This document shows, piece by piece, positions 1 to 6,018 of a DNA stretch of 10,484 nt. Under the pieces are notes generated by a model. The model ran no database searches, was not told where the DNA came from, and saw only the letters and a list, made by a program, of their open reading frames with translations. The position numbers and the translations under genes are program-made. The stretch is from an uncultured Bacilli bacterium (GTDB taxonomy: Bacteria; Bacillota_I; Bacilli_A; RF39; UBA660): assembly GCA_934085635.1 (NCBI GenBank), contig CAKOHL010000037.1:1-10484 (forward strand), in the 5' to 3' direction. How positions within the stretch are numbered: the first letter of the stretch is position 1; the number at the start of each line of letters is the position of its first letter.

Positions 1-7
1 CCTCCTT
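1..7 (-). promoter_or_regulatory. Shine-Dalgarno-like AAGGAGG at the left edge
   Basis: The minus strand reads AATAAGGAGG at the extreme left edge, inside the last visible codons of the radical SAM gene. The same motif precedes many starts in this window by 4-8 bases. A further gene therefore probably starts just outside, overlapping or abutting the end of the radical SAM gene. This is inferred from the motif alone. Confidence 0.35.
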
Positions 8-870
8 ATTAATTGTTTTTTATTATTACATATTTCTTTAGATAAACATTTATCACATTCAGTATCATAATCATCATTTAAATATATTTTATAATCAACC
101 ATTTTTCCTATTTCATAACCAGGTTTTGCTAGAAAAACACATGGATATATATTATTATCAGGTGTTATAACTATTAGATTTTTGATAGAATCACAATGAA
201 AATTATCTTTAACATTACTTTTTCCAAAAGTTCCGCATCTTTCTATTATTAAATCGCTTTTATCGTATTTTTCTCTGATTTTACTTATTTTTATCAAAAA
301 TTCTTGAATTTCATTATCATTTAAAATATAATCTTGCTTTAATTTAATTGCATTCCCTTGGTTAATGAAATTTGTGAATTTTATTCCTCTTGCTCCCATT
401 TTTTTTGCTTCTTCACACATCATATCTACAAGTAGATAATTATTTTTAGTTATTGATGTCAACAATCTAAAATTTAAGTCACTATTTTTGATTATTTCAA
501 TTATTCTTTTAAATTCTTCATAAGAAACTAGTGAAACTTTATTTTGAATTCCAAAGTGATATGATAATGATACTGAATCTATTCCATTGCTTCTCAGTTC
601 TTTACATATACTAGGATTTTGCAAAAATACAAGTCCATTCGACATAACAAAGTTTTGCCCAATTTCTTTAAAAGATTTTAGATATTCTGGTTCCGTTAAT
701 ATTTCGGCTCCGTTTATATTTATTTCATATTGTTTTTTCAACTTTTTTACTAAAGTCAATAATTCATCTGGTTTTCTATTTCCAGAAAAACTTATATAAC
801 AATGTTTGCAATTAATATTACATTTTGAACAGACCATTATAATTATCTTTTTTCCTTCATATTCTATCAT
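1..870 (-). CDS. Radical SAM protein with SPASM-like C-terminus, 3' end beyond the left edge
   Basis: This frame is open for 290 codons from an ATG at 870-868 to the window edge, so the protein is at least 290 residues and its stop is not seen. The start is set by a strong site (AAGGAGGAGG, 876-885) five bases upstream. Residues 17-24 read CNINCKHC, the CxxxCxxC motif that holds the [4Fe-4S] cluster cleaving S-adenosylmethionine in radical SAM enzymes. Near the C-terminus Cys212, Cys226, Cys244 (in a PDNNIYPC segment), Cys272, Cys275 and Cys281 resemble a SPASM or twitch domain carrying auxiliary clusters. Such enzymes modify peptides, proteins or carbohydrates, but the substrate cannot be read here. 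No peptide-recognition domain precedes the radical SAM core. The gene begins 42 bases after the rel stop with no terminator between them, so co-transcription is likely. The radical SAM call is firm; the SPASM call is moderate. Confidence 0.88.
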   Translation of the reverse strand, partial: MIEYEGKKIIIMVCSKCNINCKHCYISFSGNRKPDELLTLVKKLKKQYEININGAEILTEPEYLKSFKEIGQNFVMSNGLVFLQNPSICKELRSNGIDSVSLSYHFGIQNKVSLVSYEEFKRIIEIIKNSDLNFRLLTSITKNNYLLVDMMCEEAKKMGARGIKFTNFINQGNAIKLKQDYILNDNEIQEFLIKISKIREKYDKSDLIIERCGTFGKSNVKDNFHCDSIKNLIVITPDNNIYPCVFLAKPGYEIGKMVDYKIYLNDDYDTECDKCLSKEICNNKKQLIRR

Positions 871-912
871 TTCATCCTCCTCCTTAGTTTTTTTTATAAG
901 TTCCCTATAAAC

Positions 913-2355
913 TTAATTGTTTTTATTAAACTCCCTAATTTTCTTTTTTGCTAAACTTGTATGTGCAAGTTCATACCAATTTTTTCTATCTCCATATGAT
1001 AGTTCATCAGTCATAATTCTTACTCTATCTTTATTCTTTAAAATATAATCTATCGGAACATACACATCATTTACGAAAGCTCCCACCATAGTGTTTCCAA
1101 TATCTGTGTGAATTTTATAAGCAAAATCTATTGGCGTAGAACCTTTAGGAAGTTCTATTATGTCACCTTTAGTTGTGTAGACATAAACTTTATCTGAAAA
1201 CAGTTCACTTTTCACTTGTCTTACAAATTCTTGATTATCTCCAAACATTGAATTTATTTCTGTGAGTGACTTAAAGAACTGAAATTTATCTCTTAAATCA
1301 CTTTGCATATTCATTCTGGCATCACCTTTTTTTAAATCCCAGTAAGTCGTTAATCCAAAAGATGCTATTTTATCCATTTCAAAAGTTCTAATTTGTACTT
1401 GTACTATTTTATCGTCAGGTCCAAATACTGTTGTATGAAGGCTTTTATACATATTTGTTTTTGGATTACTTATATAATCTTTAAATTTATCATTAATTGG
1501 TGGATATAAACTATGTACTAGTCCTAATGTTGAATAACAATTTTCTATATTTTCTAGCATAATTTTAAGTGCAATTAAATCGTGTATGTCTGATACTTTT
1601 TGACCTTCACTAATTTTTTTATAAATACCATATATGTTTTTAGTTCTCACTTTTATTTCATTAGGTAAATTTTTGTCTTCTAAAAGTTTTTTTATACAAG
1701 CAAGCATTTCATTTATGCAAGATGTAGAATCTTGTTCTAATCTAATTTTTTTCTCTTCTATTTTTTTATACATATCTGGTTTTAAGTATCTAAGTGATAA
1801 ATCTTCTAATTCACTTTTTATTCTATATGCTCCTATATAATAAGCAAGTGGCACGAATATTTCCATTGTTTCAAGTGAATTTTCTTTTTGTTTAAATGGC
1901 ACCTTATATTGTAGTGTTCTCATATTGTGTAACCTGTCAGCAAGCTTAATTATAATTATTCTAACATCTTCAGTTATTCCTGTTATTATTTTTCTAGTGT
2001 TAGCATAATTTTGATCTTGTTTTGTACTAAAATTCATTTTACTAATCTTCGTTACACCATCTACTAAGTTTGCAACATTCTGATTAAAGTCGTGTGCTAT
2101 ATCTTCTTTTTTGACATCAGTGTCTTCCAAAGTATCGTGAAGTAATCCTGCACATACTGTATCAACATCGGCGTGCATTTCTGCTAAGATGTAAGCTACA
2201 TTTAGTGGATGGATTATATATGGTTCTCCACTTTGCCTGAATTGTCCCGAATGCAAGCTTTCGGCATACTCATATGCTTTTCTTACTACATCTTCTCCAT
2301 CAGCACAATATTCACGTGTTTTAGTTAATAAATCCTCAAGTGTTAAATTGTTCAT
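913..2355 (-). CDS. rel: Short RelA/SpoT homologue (HD hydrolase, degenerate synthetase, TGS)
   Basis: This 480-residue RelA/SpoT-family protein would control the alarmone (p)ppGpp in the cytoplasm. Domains in order are an HD hydrolase (about 20-180), a synthetase-type nucleotidyltransferase (about 230-345) and TGS (about 386-447). The hydrolase site looks complete: Arg40, His49, HDTLED at 73-78 and KLADRLHN at 137-144. In the synthetase domain Asp259 is kept, but the near-invariant EVQIRT motif reads QVQIRT (Gln319), and the following AAHW reads TTYW. Full-length Rel proteins are about 730 residues; this one stops about 30 residues after TGS and lacks the helical, zinc-finger and ACT/RRM regions that contact the ribosome. 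The likely activity is (p)ppGpp hydrolysis only, which is an inference. The start has AGGAGGTG five bases upstream. A terminator hairpin and a Cys-codon leader ORF lie directly before it. The family assignment is firm. Confidence 0.95.
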   Translation of the reverse strand: MNNLTLEDLLTKTREYCADGEDVVRKAYEYAESLHSGQFRQSGEPYIIHPLNVAYILAEMHADVDTVCAGLLHDTLEDTDVKKEDIAHDFNQNVANLVDGVTKISKMNFSTKQDQNYANTRKIITGITEDVRIIIIKLADRLHNMRTLQYKVPFKQKENSLETMEIFVPLAYYIGAYRIKSELEDLSLRYLKPDMYKKIEEKKIRLEQDSTSCINEMLACIKKLLEDKNLPNEIKVRTKNIYGIYKKISEGQKVSDIHDLIALKIMLENIENCYSTLGLVHSLYPPINDKFKDYISNPKTNMYKSLHTTVFGPDDKIVQVQIRTFEMDKIASFGLTTYWDLKKGDARMNMQSDLRDKFQFFKSLTEINSMFGDNQEFVRQVKSELFSDKVYVYTTKGDIIELPKGSTPIDFAYKIHTDIGNTMVGAFVNDVYVPIDYILKNKDRVRIMTDELSYGDRKNWYELAHTSLAKKKIREFNKNN

Positions 2356-2375
2356 ACTTTCACCTCCTAATGAAC

Positions 2376-2412
2376 AAAAAACGGCAGCGTGCCAGTTAGG
2401 CTCACTTACCGT
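2376..2412 (-). terminator. Intrinsic terminator (putative attenuator) in the 5' leader of rel
   Basis: On the minus strand the arm at 2412-2399 (ACGGTAAGTGAGCC) pairs with the arm at 2393-2381 (GGCACGCTGCCGT) across a five-base loop. I count about 12 pairs, two of them G-U, with one bulge and one mismatch. Six U residues follow. Only about 20 bases separate the U-tract from the rel start codon and no promoter fits there. The terminator therefore sits in the leader of the rel transcript, and rel needs read-through. The stop codon of the upstream Cys-rich ORF (2404-2402) lies in the 5' arm, so a ribosome finishing that ORF would cover it. Confidence 0.8.
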
Positions 2413-2518
2413 CTTTTCTATTACTCATTAAAAGAGCGCATAAAGAATTACAGCAAATACAGCATTTGCATTTATATATATAATCTATGTAAATTCTGTC
2501 ATTACTAAACTCTTTCAT
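2402..2518 (-). CDS. Cys-rich 38-residue leader peptide upstream of rel
   Basis: This short ORF runs from an ATG at 2518-2516 to a TGA at 2404-2402. AAGGAG lies five bases before the ATG, the same strength and spacing as the large genes here. Residues 17-27 read CKCCICCNSLC, which is six cysteines in eleven codons, in a genome whose other proteins are not cysteine-rich. The remainder is unremarkable: a charged start, an Ile/Tyr-rich middle and a basic tail. A plausible promoter lies upstream, and the stop codon is inside the stem of the terminator before rel. The layout matches leader peptides of ribosome-mediated attenuators, where runs of one codon sense the charged tRNA, here tRNA-Cys. Alternatives are a small metal-binding protein or a precursor peptide for the nearby radical SAM enzyme. 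The ORF was found by eye; its translation is inferred from the ribosome site and context. Confidence 0.65.
   Translation of the reverse strand: MKEFSNDRIYIDYIYKCKCCICCNSLCALLMSNRKDGK
2453..2469 (-). promoter_or_regulatory. Hairpin covering the Cys codons of the leader ORF
   Basis: GCAAAT and ATTTGC form a perfect six-pair stem with a five-base loop. The stem lies inside the leader ORF and includes most of the Cys codons. It could be the first folding element of an attenuator, or a pause site that keeps polymerase and ribosome together. Stems this short arise by chance in A+T-rich DNA, so the role is tentative. Confidence 0.35.
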
Positions 2519-2550
2519 AGCTTCTCCTTTTTTGAAATAAATTACATTTG

Positions 2551-2579
2551 ATTTTACTACTACTTTTTTAGAAAATCAA
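2551..2579 (-). promoter_or_regulatory. Predicted sigma-A-type promoter for the leader ORF and rel
   Basis: TTGATT (2579-2574) and TAAAAT (2556-2551) are separated by 17 bases, a good match to the vegetative consensus. Transcription would start near 2544, giving a leader of about 190 bases before rel. It sits just after the cysS terminator, so rel transcription starts independently of cysS. Confidence 0.6.
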
Positions 2580-2602
2580 CCCTGAATTTACATTTTTTTA
2601 AC

Positions 2603-2631
2603 AAAAAAATGAGTTTTTGTTTAAAACCCAT
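2603..2631 (-). terminator. Intrinsic terminator of cysS
   Basis: The minus strand reads ATGGGTTTT, a short loop, then AAAACTCAT (2631-2609), giving a nine-pair stem with one G-U pair. The stem runs into a tract of seven T residues (2609-2603). It begins seven bases after the cysS stop codon and separates cysS from the leader ORF and rel. Confidence 0.75.
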
Positions 2632-2638
2632 TATATTT

Positions 2639-4048
2639 TTAATTTTTACGATACGTTGTACCTTCTCTAGTATCGATTAACTCAATACCTTTTTCTAATA
2701 ATTCATTTCTAATAGCATCAGCGCCCGCATAGTCTTTATTTGCTTTACAATTTTTTCTTTCTTCAATTTTATCAAGTATCCACTTATCATCAGCATTATC
2801 TACTACACTTTTATCTTCAAATATTCCTTTTACTAAATCTAAGCCAAGTACAGTATCAAAACTTTCTAGTAGTTTAATCTTAGTCATATCATTAGTGTCT
2901 GCTTTTAAAGTATCATAAATTGTTGATATAGCAGTTGCAGTATTTAAGTCATTTCCAAGTGCATCACTAAACATACCCTTATATTCATTAAATACTTCTT
3001 CATCTACTTTTTCATTTTCGTCATATTTTAAAGAATTTATCTTATTAATTAATTTATTATAAGTACTCACTGTAGCATCTAGCTTTTCAAAACTAAATGG
3101 TAATTCTTTTCTGTAATGAGATAATAAAACATAGAATTTATAACATATAGGATTATAACCCTTATCAATTAAGTTTTGAATTGTTATAAAGTTGCCACTA
3201 CTTTTTGACATTTTACCACTTTCTAAATTTAAATGTTCTACGTGAGTCCAATATTTACACCATTTATGACCTAAGTAAGCTTCACTTTGTGCGATTTCAT
3301 TAGTATGATGTGGGAATTTATTGTCTACTCCACCACAGTGAATATCTAAGTATTCTCCCAAATTCTTAATTGATATTCCAGAACATTCTATATGCCAGCC
3401 AGGATATCCTTCTCCCCAAGGTGAATCCCATTTTAGTGCTTGATTTTCAAATTTAGATTTAGTAAACCAAAGTGCAAAATCTTGAGGATTTCTTTTTCCT
3501 TCATCGTGCTCAACTGTATCTCTAGCTCCCACTATAACATCATCTATTGTTTGACTAGAAAAAACATAATATTCATCTAACTTAGTTATATCAAAATATA
3601 TATTACCATTTGATTTATAAGCATAACCTTTTTCTAATAATTTTGTAATTATTTCTATATAAAAATCCACAAGTGAAGTTGCTGGCACTACTATACTTGG
3701 CCAATGTAAATTTAAGTGTTCAAAGTCTTTCTTAAAACATTCAGTATAATATCTAGCAATATCAAGTACACTTTTCTTTTGCGCTTGTGCACTTTTAACC
3801 ATCTTGTCTTCACCATCATCACTATCTCCAGATAAATGACCTACATCAGTTATATTCATACATCTAGTGACATCATATCCCAAATATCCTAAACTTCTTT
3901 CTAATATGTCTTCTACTATATAGCTTCTTAAATTACCTATATGAGCATAATTGTACACAGTAGGACCACAAGTATACATCTTTACTTTTCCTTCTTCATA
4001 TGGAATAAATTCTTCTTTTTTTCTTGTTAAAGAGTTATATAAAATCAT
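2639..4048 (-). CDS. cysS: Cysteinyl-tRNA synthetase
   Basis: This class I aminoacyl-tRNA synthetase charges tRNA-Cys with cysteine. The 469-residue protein has the family's usual length. It shows CGPTVY at 27-32, HIGN at 36-39 (the HIGH-type ATP motif), GWHIECSG near 217-224, HHTNE at 247-251 and KMSKS at 279-283. Cys27, Cys222, His247 and Glu251 occupy the zinc-ligand positions known in the family, with the same spacing as in E. coli for the last three. The C-terminal part is the usual helical anticodon-binding region. An in-frame ATG lies ten codons upstream (4078), but 4048 is chosen because AGGAGG precedes it, the protein then begins MILYNSLTRKKEEF as in relatives, and the earlier ATG falls next to the predicted -10 box. 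It has its own promoter and terminator. It is directly upstream of a leader ORF full of Cys codons. Confidence 0.97.
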   Translation of the reverse strand: MILYNSLTRKKEEFIPYEEGKVKMYTCGPTVYNYAHIGNLRSYIVEDILERSLGYLGYDVTRCMNITDVGHLSGDSDDGEDKMVKSAQAQKKSVLDIARYYTECFKKDFEHLNLHWPSIVVPATSLVDFYIEIITKLLEKGYAYKSNGNIYFDITKLDEYYVFSSQTIDDVIVGARDTVEHDEGKRNPQDFALWFTKSKFENQALKWDSPWGEGYPGWHIECSGISIKNLGEYLDIHCGGVDNKFPHHTNEIAQSEAYLGHKWCKYWTHVEHLNLESGKMSKSSGNFITIQNLIDKGYNPICYKFYVLLSHYRKELPFSFEKLDATVSTYNKLINKINSLKYDENEKVDEEVFNEYKGMFSDALGNDLNTATAISTIYDTLKADTNDMTKIKLLESFDTVLGLDLVKGIFEDKSVVDNADDKWILDKIEERKNCKANKDYAGADAIRNELLEKGIELIDTREGTTYRKN

Positions 4049-4068
4049 ACATCTTCCTCCTAAAATTA

Positions 4069-4097
4069 ATTTTATCATATCACATTTATTTAAGCAA
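4069..4097 (-). promoter_or_regulatory. Predicted promoter of cysS, extended -10 type
   Basis: TTGCTT (4097-4092), 17 bases, then TAAAAT (4074-4069) preceded by TGA, which gives an extended -10 box. The Shine-Dalgarno AGGAGG begins only seven bases after the -10, so the transcript would start at or just before the ribosome site. No T-box leader fits in the space available. Confidence 0.5.
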
Positions 4098-4149
4098 CTA
4101 AAGTGATACTTTCACATTAAATTATATTACTATATTAAAAAGTAATACT

Positions 4150-4169
4150 AAAAAAGGCTTTTAAAGCCT
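4150..4169 (-). terminator. Intrinsic terminator of the DUF308-dfx-LiaF-DUF4097 operon
   Basis: AGGCTT and AAGCCT form a perfect six-pair stem with a three-base loop (4169-4155), followed by six T residues (4155-4150). The TAG stop codon of the preceding gene (4170-4168) overlaps the base of the stem. The hairpin separates this operon from cysS. Confidence 0.75.
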
Positions 4170-4962
4170 ATAAAGTTTTTATATCTATTGTTCCAACTCC
4201 ACCATCTATATATATACTGCTACTACCTGAGCCAATTATTGTTCCATCTGAAACATTTTCACCATTTAGTTTGATACTACCTATTCCTTTATTTATTTTA
4301 AATCTATATGTATCCACATTAGATGGTAAGTTTATTTCAAGTTTTCCTACACCAGAATCTATTTTAGAGTTGCCTGTTATATCAGCATTTATTTCTGCTC
4401 TTCCAACTCCCATATCAAAGTCTAGATTATTTAAAGAACCATTTTCTATAATAAATTCTCCTGCTCCTCCATCAATTTCTATTTCATTTGATACAATAAG
4501 TTCACTAATAACAGTTTTACCTGCACCCATATCAAAATCAACAGATTCCGCTATTATCTTTTCTATTTCAGCACCTAAAGCACCACTTTCTATAGATACA
4601 CTTCTAAATTTATAATTTTCTGGAATAGTTACTATTACTGTTTTATCTTTTATATATTTACCGCTTTTATCAGTAATACTCAATTTACCATTTTCACTCT
4701 TTACTTTAATTTTACTAGTATTTGTTTCTACTTTAAAAGCAGTACCTTTATTAATTTTTAAAATTGTTTGAGATACATCTATATCTAAATCTTTAATATT
4801 TAAATCTTCTATTTTTCTTTCTTCAATATCAGTTAGCTTTTCATTACTAAACATATCTGATACAGAACTTACTATTTCAAATGCCATACTTATTAAAGAA
4901 CCTATTATTAGAAATGCAAGCGCTAGGGCTAGATATTTTATTACTTTTTGGAATGAATTCAT
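4168..4962 (-). CDS. DUF4097 (LiaG-like) beta-repeat protein with N-terminal membrane anchor
   Basis: A 264-residue protein with one hydrophobic segment at about 9-30 and then a repetitive beta-rich domain, probably outside the membrane. The repeats are marked by turns of the form [DN]xG[AVI]G at 144-148, 164-168, 183-187, 202-206, 224-228 and 253-257, typical of DUF4097 beta-strand repeats (as in Bacillus LiaG). This family has no established enzymatic role. The start codon overlaps the stop of the LiaF-like gene (ATGA), implying translational coupling. In Firmicutes, LiaG- and LiaF-type proteins occur in operons responding to cell-envelope stress, but no LiaRS two-component system is seen here. 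It is the last gene of the operon, ending in a terminator that overlaps its stop. Family fairly sure, function unknown. Confidence 0.85.
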   Translation of the reverse strand: MNSFQKVIKYLALALAFLIIGSLISMAFEIVSSVSDMFSNEKLTDIEERKIEDLNIKDLDIDVSQTILKINKGTAFKVETNTSKIKVKSENGKLSITDKSGKYIKDKTVIVTIPENYKFRSVSIESGALGAEIEKIIAESVDFDMGAGKTVISELIVSNEIEIDGGAGEFIIENGSLNNLDFDMGVGRAEINADITGNSKIDSGVGKLEINLPSNVDTYRFKINKGIGSIKLNGENVSDGTIIGSGSSSIYIDGGVGTIDIKTL

Positions 4963-5642
4963 TTTATTTCAGTACCTCCAAATATATTTGTAGAGTTAAT
5001 ATATAAGTTTTTAGATTTCTCATTTTCTTTTTCTTTTTTAATTTTATTATCTGTAGAACCAAATACACTTGTTGATGCTGCTTTAACATTTACATCTTTA
5101 GGAAGTAATATTTCTACTCCACCAAATATTGACGTAGTATCTATTAAAGCATCTTTTTTAATTTTTGCTTTTCTTAAGTCTAGTTTTACACTTCCAAATA
5201 TTGCGTTTATAGTAGCGCCGTTAAATGTTTCATCATCATAATTTACTTTTTGCTCTGAAAATGTTGCTGTTATTTCCTTAGAATTTTTATCTTTTTTCAC
5301 TTCTTTTAATTCTTTCTTAACAGCGTTTGTAAATGAATCTTTAAATATAATAGTTAATCCAATTATTACAAATATTATTGGTAAAAGCAGTTTCCATATT
5401 AAACTAAAGTCTATTATATCTCTTGAACTTAATAGAAGCGCTACTCCTATAAGCAATGCTATTAAACTTCCTGTCTTTTCTTCATCTTTTATTATACTTA
5501 CAAATGATGGAACAATTATAAATAATGTCCACCAACCTTTAAAGAAAATGTTTATATCACATATACCTAAAGTTTTTAATCCAATTATTACACCTAGTAC
5601 AATTAAAATTATACCCCAAAGTATGTTACCCATTTTTTTCAT
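4959..5642 (-). CDS. LiaF-like membrane protein (TM bundle plus C-terminal beta domain)
   Basis: A 227-residue protein with four hydrophobic helices (about 7-25, 33-50, 59-73 and 82-100), as in the LiaI/LiaF-type transmembrane region. A basic linker follows, then a beta-rich tail with repeated IFG-type strands (NAIFGSVKLDL, SIFGGVEILLP, SVFGS, NIFGGTEIK). This is the layout of LiaF, which in Bacillus holds the LiaRS envelope-stress system inactive. The start is placed at 5642 because that ATG overlaps the stop of the superoxide reductase gene (TAATG), while the in-frame ATG seven codons earlier lacks a good ribosome site and would add untypical residues. It shares an ATGA overlap with the next gene. 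With no LiaRS here its partner is unknown. Similarity to LiaF is fairly sure; regulatory function is inferred. Confidence 0.82.
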   Translation of the reverse strand: MKKMGNILWGIILIVLGVIIGLKTLGICDINIFFKGWWTLFIIVPSFVSIIKDEEKTGSLIALLIGVALLLSSRDIIDFSLIWKLLLPIIFVIIGLTIIFKDSFTNAVKKELKEVKKDKNSKEITATFSEQKVNYDDETFNGATINAIFGSVKLDLRKAKIKKDALIDTTSIFGGVEILLPKDVNVKAASTSVFGSTDNKIKKEKENEKSKNLYINSTNIFGGTEIK

Positions 5643-6010
5643 TATACTACCTTCACTTTCCATAGACCGTGTTTATTACATAAACTATATATTTCCATAT
5701 TTTCTTCATAACCTAGTATTAATTCTGGCTCATCTCCACTTTTTAAATAATGCACCAAAATTTCACTATCAGTTTTAACAATTATTGCTTCTATAAAATG
5801 GTCACTCTCCATAACGTGATCTATTCTTATAAAAATTTTTCCATCTTGTCTAAAGTATGTTGGAGTGTGATTATTATCTTTATCTTCATTAGCCACGATT
5901 AGTTTCATTTCTTCCCCACAACAAGTTATTTTCGAGTCTTCACATTCACACTTTTTAACATCTAAAAGTACACTACCACATTTATCACATCTTCTTATAA
6001 ATTTTTCCAT
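5642..6010 (-). CDS. dfx: Desulfoferrodoxin-type superoxide reductase
   Basis: This 122-residue protein belongs to the desulfoferrodoxin family, which reduces superoxide to hydrogen peroxide in the cytoplasm without making oxygen and is typical of anaerobes. The N-terminal desulforedoxin-like site has Cys8, Cys11, Cys30 and Cys31 (CxxC...CC). The catalytic centre has all five expected iron ligands: His48, His65, His71, Cys111 and His114, ending in the characteristic CNKHGLWK. Two further cysteines (21 and 23) sit between the Cys pairs of the first site. The usual Glu-Lys just before the first His ligand (EKHVP) is Asn-Asn here (NNHTP, 46-50). It starts eight bases after the DUF308 gene, with AGGAGG overlapping that gene's end, and its stop overlaps the LiaF-like start. 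The context links superoxide defence with envelope proteins. Family assignment is firm. Confidence 0.93.
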   Translation of the reverse strand: MEKFIRRCDKCGSVLLDVKKCECEDSKITCCGEEMKLIVANEDKDNNHTPTYFRQDGKIFIRIDHVMESDHFIEAIIVKTDSEILVHYLKSGDEPELILGYEENMEIYSLCNKHGLWKVKVV

Positions 6011-6018
6011 ATATCCTC

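Noticed and set aside
587..799. Plus-strand open frame of 70 codons
   Set aside because: Antisense to the radical SAM gene, which has a full set of motifs and a strong ribosome site.
897..915. Inverted repeat TAAGTT/AACTTA after rel as a terminator
   Set aside because: On the minus strand the repeat is followed by an A-run, not a T-run, so it should not terminate rel transcription.
2402..2518. SCIFF-type precursor (six cysteines in a short peptide) with radical SAM maturase
   Set aside because: The Cys spacing (CKCCICC...C) does not resemble SCIFF, rel lies between the two genes, and the radical SAM protein lacks an N-terminal recognition domain.
2360..2580. T-box or other known riboswitch before rel
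   Set aside because: No T-box sequence or specifier-loop layout could be recognised; a translated leader fits better.
4049..4078. Longer start for cysS
   Set aside because: No ribosome site precedes it, it adds residues foreign to the family, and it overlaps the predicted -10 box.
4271..4615. Plus-strand open frame of 114 codons
   Set aside because: It is the mirror of the DUF4097 repeats; its Pro/Ser-rich repeats are the reverse reading of the GAG/GVG turns.
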